From positions 124,001 to 188,000 of the forward strand of contig JBBHKE010000843.1 in assembly GCA_037447655.1 (NCBI GenBank): 64,000 bases of DNA. Direction: 5' to 3'. The translations under genes and the position numbers were made by a program. Shown piece after piece: positions 36,363 through 48,000 of this stretch. The stretch comes from Zygnema cylindricum. Its lineage: Eukaryota; Streptophyta; Zygnematophyceae; Zygnematales; Zygnemataceae. The notes under the pieces are model-generated. The model had not been told where the DNA came from, did no database searches, and saw nothing but the letters and a program-made list of their open reading frames with translations. How positions within the stretch are numbered: the first letter of the stretch is position 1; every line of letters starts with the position of its first letter.

Positions 36363-36433
36363 TTATTTTCGAAAATGGAAGTTAATGACAGGAGACTGCA
36401 TGAAAGACTGTTGAATGGAGATCGCAAAAGGTA
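36363..36433 (-). pseudogene. DET1: DET1 3'-terminal exon fragment (duplicate copy)
   Basis: Minus-strand codons PFAISIQQSFMQ...NFHFRK and the stop are identical to the last 23 codons of the DET1 gene at 45052. The rest of the gene is absent: the sequence runs into Ns and then unrelated polypurine repeat. Either a truncated duplicate or a gene cut off by the assembly gap. Confidence 0.88.
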
Positions 36434-36443
36434 NNNNNNNNNN
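36434..36443. other. Assembly gap (10 N)
   Basis: Ten Ns join a DET1 exon fragment to a purine-rich array. As at 11949, the break coincides with a GA tract. Confidence 0.99.
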
Positions 36444-36640
36444 GGGAGAGGGAGAGGGGGAGAGAGGGTGAGAGGGAGGGAGAGGGAGAGGGGGAGAGAG
36501 GGTGAGAGGGAGAGGGAGGGAGAGTGGGAGAGAGGGGGAGAGGGGGAGGGAGAGGGAGAGTGGGAGAGGGGGGGAGAGGGAGAGTGGGAGAGAGGGGGAG
36601 AGGGAGAGGGAGAGAGGGAGAGAAGGAGAGGGAGGAGGCG
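36444..36640 (+). repeat. (GGGAGA)n polypurine array
   Basis: About 200 bp of gggagaggg units end in gagggaggaggcggtgtatcttgagt, a tail also found at 33743-33775 and 42567-42600 in the small gene's intron. This tract is therefore a third partial copy of that intron. Confidence 0.92.
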
Positions 36641-37731
36641 GTGTATCTTGAGTCGATTAACATTGCACAGCGTTATTAGAGTTGATCACTTTTCTTGGAG
36701 TGAATGTTTCATCGATCCGAGATAACAAAATTAATGTTGATTTATAATGAAGTAGTGTTAGTGTATAGTAAAATAGCGTAAGTTTGTAACAAAAGTAGCG
36801 TTAGTTAAGTGGGCTATAATGAGCTTCGAGGCAAGAAAGAATTAGTGTGGTTTATTCCAATGAAGTGTTAACACTATTAGTTCGAAACTCCAATAGTGAT
36901 GGGCGGTCTATTGTACCCCTGTTAAATAATACTCTATTATTTAAATTAACAATACCATATATTGAATACAATGAACATAAAAGGATGGAATGTACAACAA
37001 ACTTTTATAGTATTCCCTCGTTGATCTTGAATTAATGAAAGTGATTCCCTCTCCTCCCCTCTCCTCCCCTTCCCTCCTCTCCCCTTGCACGTGTTTGTCG
37101 TTTGTATTTGTGCCCTTGGCTGGAAATTTTGTGATTGGTGAGTTGGCGATAATAATGATACATAATTATTTATTATATACTATGCTATAATACTTCATAA
37201 TTACCAAAAAGGTGGAATGAAATAGGTGGGAGCTCAATTTTCTAGCGGATGCGAAAAAAAGAACATCGGACTGTCAATGTTGCCGCATGGACTCTTGGAG
37301 AATCTCAATAGACTTTCAGGAAAAATGTTGATAAAAACTATATATCTGAGTTACGAAATGGTAGGAATGTGTACGGTTTCTAGTTAACAACCCACTTTTC
37401 GAGAAAGATGTTGAAAAGGTCGTGGAATAAAAGTGGAATTTCGCTAATGGAAGGCCACCCTAATTCACACTGCGTAAAGCAAAGAGCAACTGCACATGCA
37501 TAAAAAATCATGGTGCCAGCTCTTTTTGCTTTGTCGTTCTACCGACAGTTTTCCGCCTGCGGCACTGTAGCGGTTCTGCAATACGGTAAAGAAAGCTTTG
37601 TGTAGTGAAGGCGGGCAATCTAAGAAAGATTCGGATTAGCCAGTAAACCGTCGACACGTCTACCCGATAGTCAGAATACTAAACTGGCAATGACGCCAAT
37701 TTATGAAGCGCAGCGTAAACAAAGACATAGA
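36641..37731. other. Intergenic, fragmentary repeats
   Basis: It contains 37100-37205 (ggctggaaattttgtgattgg... atactatgctataatacttc), homologous to 33070-33165 in the copy A intron. Otherwise unrecognised. Confidence 0.5.
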
Positions 37732-37834
37732 ATCGATTCCGAACTCAGTTCTTAATTATCGATTCCAAACTCAGTTCTTAATTATCGATTCCAAACTCAG
37801 TTCTTAATTATCGATTCCAAACTCAGTTCTTAAT
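37732..37834. repeat. 26-bp tandem repeat, 4 copies
   Basis: Four units of atcgattccaaactcagttc + ttaatt, nearly identical. Confidence 0.92.
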
Positions 37835-38305
37835 TCGTTATGATTTTTGAATGAAGGTACAACGCTTATGTGTACTCTATGCCGAACTTAATATGCATGG
37901 AAATATTGAATGCCAGGTGTTTCCCACAGAGCCGGTGGTGAAATGATGTTGAACCACCGCCGTACGATGCTTTCCCAAGTATTAACTGAAAAGTACGCCG
38001 TGAATCTTGGATATCTGTCTGCAACCGAAAAAACAGTTGGCGCGCGTAATCATAATTCTTACTGGAACTGGCTTCACAGCCTGTAAATCGCAAAGTAATC
38101 AAATCTGTTTGTTTGTCTTATTAGAGGAATGATTGCATGGAAAGCAAGAGTCCAGCGCAGGAAAGACTTTCATTGAGCTGTTAATGAAAGTCTAACTGGA
38201 ATATGGAAAGGACAGATGTCAGCACAAGGCTCCTCTTGGTCCTTGAAAACATACGTACATATTATGTGCGTCATCTGTACGGTCATTACTGGATTGGATG
38301 TACAG

Positions 38306-38507
38306 TACACCTTGAATCGTTATTAGACTTATGTACTCTATATCGGCGCCCCAAAATTTTGACATTGATACCTTAAATAAAATAAAAAATACTATTTAAG
38401 GACGTGGACCATAATCTGCCACGTTTCCGGCACTAAATTAGCATCATTGACACTAATTAATTTTTGACACTAATAATTTCTTTAGTCTAATAACGATTCA
38501 CGGTGTA
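38306..38507. mobile_element. Short MITE of the TACACC...ATTA family
   Basis: 202 bp bounded by TACACCTTGAATCGTTATTA and its inverse taataacgattcacggtgta. The TIR is shared with the pair at 21761 but the interior differs. Confidence 0.78.
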
Positions 38508-38841
38508 CTGCTTTACCGGCACACACGCTGGAATTTTTTACGTGTCATTTTTAGTGCCCTTGATTCGGACCTTAGAAAGATCCGGTTAGTCTCGCAGGAA
38601 AATGTTTAGTCGGTCGTCAGAAAAATAGGTCTTTAAGACTTTAACGAATCGATTTTTTTTGCCGCGAGTTTCCACTAGATTCTTACAGATTCTGTACGGA
38701 TGTGTAAATTTTGCTGCAGCGTTTGGCAAAAGCCTTTCCTGCGAAAAATTTCCTCCTTTTGGCGGATCAATGGTACTGTAGTTACGAAACGCTTAGGCAT
38801 TTTCAACGGAACTGAGTGAACCTTTTACGGAAAGCTCATTC

Positions 38842-39557
38842 TTAGGGCGTGTCCCCATGTAACCGATATTTTGAAACGTTATTTTGGAATTTAGCGCTGA
38901 TTTTACGGTGTACTTTTCAAAGTGTGCCTATGTCAATCGTTACTTGCGCGTTCATTATTTTGAATATATGTGGCAGTTGTACACGTCGCCAATACTTGCG
39001 ACACCTGTAGACGCCAACAAACTGCTGACATTTGTAGACGCCAACGATCTCGCAACAAACTGCGGACGTTTGTACGCCGCAAAGAGCTTCTGACATACTG
39101 GGACAACTGTCGACGCCAACTGTCATTTTTTGACGCCCACACGTGAACGACATAAGCAATCGCCTACGTCTACAAAATGACATTTGTAAACGCCCACAAG
39201 TGGACAACATAAGCAAACGGACAAACAATTTTTTTTTCGTGTATTCTCCCAATTGCAAAAAAACAAATGAAAACTTCTGATGCGTGCAACCCACGCTTTC
39301 TATTCGTCAATAGGGAAGTATTTTGATTAAAAGCAGGTCGCGATTTGATTTCAGTGCAAGTGTGAAGATGAGCTAGAAGTGGGTCGCGATGATAATACTG
39401 CCAAATCGTCGTACCTTTCAAGTTCCAAGATGACGCAAAATGTATTTGAGTTTTTGCCCATTTTTCGTACGGCGGAATATTTTCAAGTAGGAAGTCCCAT
39501 TTTCTGTGTAAACGAGGGGAAAAAACCTTTACTTGAACACATGGGGACACGCCCTTA
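38842..39557. mobile_element. TIR element with TTAGGGCGTGTCCCCATGT ends
   Basis: Perfect 19-bp inverted ends bound 716 bp. The interior (38978-39200) is a degenerate tandem array around acatttgtagacgccaac. No recognised coding region; target duplication not resolved. Confidence 0.82.
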
Positions 39558-39616
39558 GAGTTTCTGAAAAATTAGTGTCGACACTAAATATTGAATATGA
39601 ATGTTATCCACCACTT

Positions 39617-41040
39617 AGAGTGAAGTTACATTAGACGAAAAGTGAGCTTGTTTACAGAAATTCGGACCTCTCTGTATTACACCGTACGTCTTATTTTGTT
39701 TTTATTCGGAAAACAACATTACAGAGAATCTTGGTAATATTCTCCAAAAGTCTGGGAGTTAAAAGTGACCGTTGGATATTTTCTCGCGAAGCATTCGCTT
39801 CGAAAGTTTCTGTAAGTGGTGATGTACCTTGCGAGTTACATCACCAATTAGGGTTGACTTCCAGTAGGCGTCCCAGTAATTGTACGGAAGATTTTATTGA
39901 AGGGCATGCCTTCCATTAGGTCGTGTCTGTAATCCTGCGTGGCTCATTCTGGTTGGTAACACGTAGGTTATTATTCAATGCTTAAAATCTTGAAAGAATC
40001 TTCGAATGCAATGTCAAAACGAAATATCTGTACGAACGAAGGTAATACCTGTACCAACAGAGATAATAGCTGTACCAGCGGAAGTAATTAATGACTCGTA
40101 CAGAGGGGCATTAAATGTACTACCCAAAATTTCAAAACGCAATGACAAAAAGGCGGCGGCAAACTTTGATGGTGGGAGCGTGACGGGATAATTTCGGCGA
40201 ATTCGCAGCCACCCTGGCGGAAGGCACATGGCCCTTGCGACGTGTACGCACATACGCGCGCGCTCATCCTGGATTCCTTTTACCTTTTCCACGCGGCCTA
40301 TTTTTACACGTTCTGTATTCGAGAACTGTCCTCACTCTGCACGGTCTTAGAAAACTGTAGGATTGGTGACGTGGCGTCACGGATAAAAAGTGCAATTGAA
40401 TCCGACGGTCTTAATTTACGCCTACAACCTTGACAATTTTTTGTAATGTTGTTTTCGTTGAAAAAAAAAAATCTGTACGAACTTGTACGAAGCGGTACGG
40501 CCGTCGGTAAAAAACCCCACTTTTTCGCTAATGGAAGTCCACCCTTTCAGAAAAATTTGAGTCGCGACACGATGGATAATGAGCATACGTGTCAAGATGG
40601 CAGCCAACGGAAATCAAAAAAATTCGCACACGATATACGCATTCAAAAATCCAGCAGAAAATACAAACGAAATCTCGTAACGCACTTTTGTCACGCTATT
40701 TTTGTTGTCGCCATTCGTCACACCATTTCTAACAGCGCTCATTCGTCACGCTTAAAAACAGAAACCCTAAATAAATGAGGTGGTATCTACAAGGCGTCTG
40801 CGAAAAGTACAAAACCTGTGTTGAACGATGACCTGGTACGCACGTACATGGTACGCAAATGAAGATTTTTGGTCGGTGTAAAATCATTGACGATTTTCAT
40901 TATCAAATCTATAGGTACGTGGCACCAATATTTTGCTACCACGTGGATTACAGACTTTCCACAATGGAATTTCGTTCAAATTGTAGCATTCTGTAATGTT
41001 GGCCGTACAATTACAGAATGTCCTAATGGAACTTCACCCT
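39617..41040. mobile_element. Non-coding TIR element F3, interrupted by F2
   Basis: The left end agagtgaagttacattagac and right end cctaatggaacttcaccct are inverted. Both flanks of the nested F2 (39617-39849 and 40546-40800) match the F3 copy at 56221-57058 in order (ggaaaacaacattacagagaatcttg, then cgtcacgctattttt). Confidence 0.75.
39850..40545. mobile_element. Non-coding TIR element F2, complete, nested in F3
   Basis: 696 bp from agggttgacttccagtaggc to gctaatggaagtccaccct, which are inverted relative to each other. Homologous to 29772-30245. No coding capacity. Confidence 0.78.
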
Positions 41041-41296
41041 TATCTAAAAAGTGTTTTAAGACTATATGTTGTAATTTTGTGTCAAAAAATACCCTCACTC
41101 AGTCACTAGTAATATGAATGAGAAGTACACCGCATATCCTTATTAGTGTTGATATTTCTTTCGACACTTCAAACATCTTTTCCGGTGCACACGTGTCCAA
41201 TTTTCGATTGGAGATTCGTAATCGGACGGTGAGATTCTCTGCTTTCAATTTCAGCCGTCAGATCAGAAATACTAATCGTCCGCACGTAAAAAAAAT
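41041..41296. repeat. Dispersed repeat R1, copy 3
   Basis: Homologous to 28800-29030 and 30330-30560. It lacks the hAT-like MITE and abuts the segmental duplication. Confidence 0.75.
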
Positions 41297-42033
41297 ATTT
41301 AAAGTGGCGAAAGAAAACTAAAAAGTCAATACAGGTGTAACTTTTGCCGCTTTTCGTGTCAACATTGCATAGTCCACGTGGCATTTTTGGGTTGCCAAGT
41401 CATACGCTTTTTAGAACATTTTGCGTACGTGGCATGCATGGTAAGATACTCCTCTCTATTTTATGTTTCCGTCTGTTTTTTTACTCTCCTTTAATGTTTT
41501 TTCAATTCAAATTTTGGACAAATTGCATCTTTGAAAATTTGAAAGCCTGTGTTGCTCCTTTCAATTTTATTAAGTTTTCATTTTTTTTTCTTTTACGTCC
41601 ATTCCTTTTTTCGGCTAAGTATTTTACATTTAGATGCAACAGTTTGTAATTTAGCTATAATTTATTCAAAAAGTGTATTTTATTTCCTTTTATAGCCAAT
41701 AAGACAATCGAGTTAATTTCTTATTTTTCTACCGTACTCTGTTTTTAATTTTACTTCTTTTCAGAAATAACTTTTTTTCTTTCTTTTGGCAAACTATGTG
41801 AATCTTTTTTTTAACCAAAACTTTTACCAAAACCACCAAAACTTTACCGAAATTTTGAGTTTTACTTGTTTTAACCTTCATCAATTTTCTATCAAAACCT
41901 CTTAAATTTTAGAAAAAAAAGCCAAAAAAAAGCCAAAAAAAGTCCTAGAAAGACCAAAAAAAGGCCCAAAAAACCCAAAAAACCCAAAAAATAAAACCCA
42001 AAAAAACCCAAAAAAACCCAAAAAAAAATCCCA

Positions 42034-42975
42034 ATGGGCTGGACTTCGTGGATTACCAATTCTGTTCTCGGCCTTTTGGGTGTCCCTAGAAACTTCACGG
42101 AAGCTGCCATGAAATACTTAGGCATTTCCTCTCTCTCTGCCACTGGCATTTTGGCGTATTTGGGGCTCCCAACCTTATCTGTGTGGTGGTTTTTGTGGAT
42201 AATATTGCCCACTCTCAAGGTGGCCAAATGGGTATTAACGCAATATGGGTATTGGCCGCCGGAGTTTCTGAAGAAGGACAAGGGAAGCCAATCGGATAAG
42301 GTGTGGATTTGAAACTCTAATCTAGAGGGAGGGGGAGAGGGAGGGAGGGGGAGGGAGGGGGAGGGAGGGGGAGGGAGGGGGAGAGGGGGAGAGAGGGGGA
42401 GGGAGAGAATGGGAGAGAGGGAGAGAATGGGAGAGAGGGGGAGAGGGGGAGAGGGGGAGAGGGGGGGAGGGGGAGAGGGGGGGAGAGGGGGAGAGGGGGA
42501 GAGAGGGGGAGAGAGGGGGAGAGGGTGAGGGAGGGGGAGGGAGAGGGAGTAAGGGAGAGAAGGAGAGGGAGGAGGCGGTGTATCTTGAGTTAATTTACAC
42601 TGCCCAGCGTTATTAGAGTTGATGACTTTTCTTCAAATAGAGGTATCTTTGTCTTATCTATGTCTTTCTCCAAACTCGCTTGGTTTTCAGTCAACTTGGT
42701 TTACCGTCGCGCTTTTTAATAAAGTCAGCCATGTTTTCAGTCAGCTTTGAAGTACAAATGTGGCGATAATCGTACGGTCACTTAGTCTACTTTCAAGCTT
42801 TGTTCCCGGTTGCCTCACAATCTTGCGTCTTTCTGTTTATTCAGGTCCCACCTTTACTTATTCAAGTTGTTGTTTTTTTGTCCTCTTGTAGGAAGAGAAA
42901 GGAAGCGATACGGATGCGAAAACCTCCTCGGAGGAGAAAACGGAGAATCCTGATGACAAATTTAAGAGTGATTGA
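42034..42975 (+). CDS. Unrecognised two-exon gene, small hydrophobic protein, copy B
   Basis: Exons 42034-42300 and 42892-42975 have the same lengths and phase-0 junctions (AAG|gtgtgg, tcttgtag|GAAGAG) as copy A. The second exon is identical in sequence to copy A's. Without splicing the frame stops three codons after the proposed donor, which favours the intron model. The protein starts MGWTSWITNSVLG, has a hydrophobic core at ~34-62 (VWWFLWIILP) and an acidic/basic tail. The intron is 591 bp and contains the polypurine array. It converges with DET1, with ~2 kb between stop codons. Function unknown. Confidence 0.55.
42327..42575 (+). repeat. (GGGAGA)n polypurine array in copy B intron
   Basis: About 250 bp of near-pure purine with gggggagaga units. 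Length and phase differ from copy A, showing fast turnover of this intron. Confidence 0.95.
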
Positions 42976-45051
42976 TTGCTGGACCACAAACAACCATGTT
43001 TAGTATCACGAAGATAAAAAAAAAAACGAACCCCGATGGTTCTCATTTGCAAGTTACGTTCTAACAAATGTTAATTCCCATCAATGAACCATCGAAATCG
43101 GCAACATGAGACGTGGAAAAGTAGTTTTCTTTCGACCATTGTATATAGTTGCCAAGAGGTCATGTAACAAGTTATATGTACGTGAGAATGTAAGTATATC
43201 ATGTGAAATACATCGGAACTAAGCGTCAAACTGTTTCAATTTGAGGCCAATTTCCGGCTCTAAAGTTCCGACCAGAATACTTTTTCACACGGTGTATGTT
43301 TTTTTTAAAAATGGGGGATTCTGCCGACTTGCAGAACCAGAAGGTAGAAGGTTTTTGGATATTAATGGGTGCTATTCCCGGTAATATTTAGCAGGGAAAA
43401 ATTTGCTGATGTATTAGCTTTGGTGATTTTGTAGTGAAGATTTTGCAAATAATAATTACCTTCTCTAAAGTTACCTTACTTTTTCAATGTCCTTCCATGT
43501 GATACACGCATGTCACTACACAACATGATCATTCGTCTTGTGATGTATTTCAGGTTCTTCCAGTACACACAAATTTGACGAATGTGGGTATGTACATTTC
43601 TTTATGATGAAGCTTGGTACTTTTTTGATGTTTCATGTTCAAATAAACGAATGGTTTTTAAAATTCACTTTCAACCGTCTTATCACTTCTTGCGGAATTT
43701 TGCAAGAAGTTGCATTAAAAACAGTATGACATCCAGAATCCAAATGTTTCAGTTCCTCCGTCCACAATCATGTGTCCTCATTTCACACGATATTCTAATC
43801 GTCTGCTAAAGAAAAAGAAAAAAAAATGCACCCAAAATGTGGTCAGCCGTAATATGAGTTCAATACAATATGGCTGCCCATCATATTATAGTTTTATTCG
43901 TGGACACCAAGCACTATCATCAAGAACATTCAACAAACAGTAGTTCCATCTATCCTATAATCCCCGCACAAGTAACTTTTTATACAGCTATCCGATGCAA
44001 AAGTTCAATCTATACAGTAAACCATGAAGAATAAGCCTCAATAAAAAAGCACGATGGTAGGCGACCTTAGGCGACCTGAGGACATGGAAACAGAGAGAGA
44101 AAAGCCAAAAACACACAATCAAACAATCTAAAAATTAAAAAACATTGCGAAAGTAACCGTGCGAAGGAAACCGTGAATCATACTTGCGGAGCACAGAGTG
44201 ATGCTTGTCCCAAAAATAGTACCTGCTTCCAAACCTTTCTTTTTAATGTGCTGACTAGCAGTTCAGAAACAGAAACAACTCCATTTGTTTTCACACAAAC
44301 ATCTTCAAATCCTTTCTTGAAAAAAAATGCATATAACTCGACCAAACTACAAAGAGTGACGAAGAGTTTATTAAAAAGCGCGATGGTATACCATCTGAAT
44401 CCATGGGAAAAAAAACGGACGGCAATGCCAAAAACTGAAAACCTACACGTGGAGGGAAGCAAACAAAACGATAAAGCAAGGCAAAAGAAACGAACACAGA
44501 AAAGTGAGAGGTAAAACAAAGACACCCAAAGAAGCCAAACTACAAAAGAACAAAGAGGACAGGAAAAGGATCCTCGATCTCAGTAATCTCTTGATTATAC
44601 ATGAGAGTAGCCACAAATAAAATTTCCGTGAAATTTCCTTAAAATAGGAAAGCCATTATCGACAAATCAATGCTGTAAAAGAAACAACGATATCAACTCG
44701 TTGCCAAAAACGTTACTGCATATAAATTTCATAATGTCACACACCAAAAAAAAAGAACAAAATCAAAACAAACTTTAAAAAAATCTTCTTACATACATTT
44801 AAAATGGTACCTATAATCATGTTACATTGCCTTTAATCATCGAATTCATCCGAAACCTGAACAAAAACGGTTTCTTTGACCTATTTTTTCTGTCGTTCCT
44901 GGGGACTTCGAGCTACACCTCAGGATCTAAAGTATAAACATCTTAAAATAGTTCAAATTCATATAAAGTTCCTAAACCCAATGACCGATCCAATGGCCTA
45001 GGAAACACTAAAAACTTCCCCTGTTGATTTACCGAAACCGGATAGGTCGAA

Positions 45052-48000
45052 TTATTTTCGAAAATGGAAGTTAATGACAGGAGACTGCATGAAAGACTGT
45101 TGAATGGAGATCGCAAAAGGTAATATCGGGTGGAAAATATAGGAGGCAACTCGCTTGTTTACACGTCCATCTGTAGGCCCTACTTCTACACCTGCACGAG
45201 ATTCCCAGATTACTAAAATTAGTATGGATTAAATGTCGAGTTTACTTGCAAAAATTCTCTCTGAGTTTGTCTCCGCCCTCTCTTCCTCTCCCTTCATAGA
45301 GAGAGAAGAGAGAGACACGAGAGTTTGTTGTCACAAGTCGATTAACATATTGCAAAACTGTCCAACCCATACCTGGATTAATCTTAAACTTGAGAGCGTT
45401 TGGTCGACGGCGCGAAATAAACTTGATGGGGTGTTCCATGCAGGGCCTGTGGCGATCCGTTGCGGAAATAAGCTGCATGACATCATATTATAAAAATTAA
45501 AAATAAATGGTTAAAAAAAAAAAAAAAAAAACAATAGCAGGAATAACAAGAGTAGGATATATAACAAGCGATAAAGAAAAAAGAATAGTAGAAATAGTAA
45601 CAATAGGACTAACGTTAATTAGTGGTAGAAAAATGAACGTATCAACGTTATTCAATAAGCAATATATAACAAAAACAGAATCAGGAAAACAATAATAATT
45701 AGCCGTATTATGGCTAATTAGCAGTAAATACAATAACATTGGTAAAAAATGCTTAGTATTAACGTTTATGAGGGATAAATAACAAATGATATTAGAAATA
45801 CCCATGATAGGATTAATGTTTATAAGCGATGAATACAAAACAAAAAGATATTTGACAACGATAGTGATGCAAAAACATGAAAAAACATACATGTAAAAAC
45901 AACTATTACACAAACAGGAAAAAAATCACTAAAATTACAACGCATAAGAAATAAAATCTTTTGAAGGCTGAGTTTTTTTCCATCTCACTGGTTCTCTTGC
46001 TTGTAACTGATACCCAAATGCTAAATTAATAACAAATGTCTTCGTATGTCTTTAATGTGTTTTTAACAAAAAGAAGATTTTAGGTCGAGTGATTTTCAAT
46101 TTCTGAAAACACTCCATTCAAAGAAAATGGTGTAGATATCATTTTTTTTTTGCTAATAACCCTTCTATTTGGAAAAAAACCCTTCCATTTGGGAAAAAAA
46201 GAGTACAGGAAATGAAAAATAAACGACAAAAGAAATAAAATGGAAAAGAAAAGAAAATGAAAGAATCGAGGAAAAATGGAAAAAATGTTCTCTTTCCCGT
46301 CTTCGATTTTGGAAACCGAGATAAAAAAAAATACCTTATCGTCAAAGTGGAAGAGAGACTGGTCAAAATAGACAGAGGGGCTCTGGGACTGAGCATTGAA
46401 AGGAAGAGAAGCCAATGTCCTCTTTATGGCCTACAAAAAAAAAAGGGGGGGGCAAATTGTTTAAAAAAATATGATTTAAAAAAAGAAGAAAGAGGGATCC
46501 ACACAAAAGTTTCAGAAAACGGTTTAGCAGTTTGACTGAATAATTTCGATCCCTCCATGAGGGATTTGAAGTGGTTGAAAGCAAAAAAATAGAAAAAATT
46601 AGAGTGTTTTTTTTTGGTATACATGGAAACATACGTGAAGAATTGATTGCTCATCCTTTCTAATCAACTTTTTCCTTCTCTCGCTCCTGCCCTCTCTAGC
46701 TGAAAATTCCCAACCTCTTCCGTCCATTCACGCCTTGATCTCTCTCTCCCCCTACTTATCACTTGCACTTTACAATCACAAATTATCTCTCCTCACCTCC
46801 TCCCCGATCCCCACCTGGCCGATGCAATCCCTCCCCTGCCCTTCCTCCAAATCCCTCCCAAAGCCCTTCCTTCTTAAACCCCTCCAGCCTAAACCCTTCC
46901 CTCCCCTTGCCACCCTCCCCCCCCAATCCCCTGTCCTTCTCCCTCAACCACCAGCTAACACCCCCTCCACCTTGAGTCTGTGTGCATCTGAGCCCCTCCA
47001 TCTCATCCCCAAATCACTTAACTTCCCCCTTCCCTCCCCTCCCATCTTGCCCAGATCATAAGTGGTCTGTTCCATCGGGTCGCTTCATCACTTTCCATAA
47101 AATCGCCGATCAACATCAGTCAGGTCAAAGATCAGGATCACGGGATCGGGATTTTCAATCAAAAAATCAGAAGACAGTTAAAGGATTCATGAGAATTTCA
47201 GGGGATGAAAAGGAAGGTAAGGGTGAGGAAGGTTGATGAGGTTTGAAATGCAATGACACAGAAAATTGGTTAAAAAACTGCACAGAGGGAGAGAGAAAGT
47301 CTTCAGAGAATTTAAGGACAGGGGAAGAGCAGAGAGAGAAGGAAGGGAGGTGAGGATGACAGAAGGTAAGGGTGAGACAATACCCTTGGCTTCCCCTTTC
47401 CTTCATAAAATCCTTCATTTTCCCTTCCTGCTCTAAGACTCTATTCAAAGCCATCTTATTTTGACAACAGAGTATTCAATAACCAACTAAGGTTTCGCAA
47501 ACAAGAATATGTTAAAAAAAAAGAAGTAAAGAAGTAAAAAAACAAAATTAACACACCGGAAAAAATCCGACCATCTCGGTGGACTCCAAATTATAGACGG
47601 CAAAAAACGCGTTTTGGTGCGAATTTTCCGAATTTCGAAGTGCCACTCCATCCACACTACCAAACTTTATAAGCAAATGGGATCGATCCAAAAATTGCAC
47701 CTGAAACTCACAAAACGTCAACTCAGTCCAAAATCTCAATCTCTCTCTCTCCCTCTCTCTCCCTCTCTCTCCCTCTTTCTCCCTCTTTCTCCCTCTCTCC
47801 CTCTCTCCCTCTCTCCCTCCCTCCCTCCCTCTCACACACACTCTCTCTTCTCCCTTTTTAGTCTCTCCCCTGTCTCTTGTCCAACCGCTGTTGTCGAGGA
47901 ACCCCTGAATGACTTTTGAGATTGCGTTCACTTGAAGAATGCATTATTATTATTATTATTGTTTACTAAAGAAAAGACAAGGAAACAAACGGGTACACAA

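Larger units (their letters stand above)
31625..36433. repeat. Segmental duplication, copy 1 (truncated at gap)
   Basis: Matches 41297-45121 in order and orientation: aagtggcgaaagaaaacta at the left edge, the two-exon small gene, its 3' flank, and the end of DET1. Copy 1 has about 1 kb extra between 32656 and 33690, made of purine-rich tracts and AT-rich sequence that includes a second copy of cggataaggtgtggatttg. The match stops at the 10-N gap. Confidence 0.92.
41297..45121. repeat. Segmental duplication, copy 2
   Basis: Partner of 31625-36433. It continues past the gap point of copy 1 into the full DET1 gene, so this is probably the original arrangement (inference). Confidence 0.92.

Noticed and set aside
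44943-45149. Minus-strand 68-codon frame ending ...LYEFELF over the DET1 terminus
   Set aside because: It is out of frame with the well-supported DET1 last exon, and its differences between duplicates are mostly non-synonymous.
47167-47220. Possible missing DET1 exon near 47060-47300 (stretches such as ENPDP...LIFDL or FFNQFS)
   Set aside because: Splice sites and phase do not fit and similarity is too weak to call.
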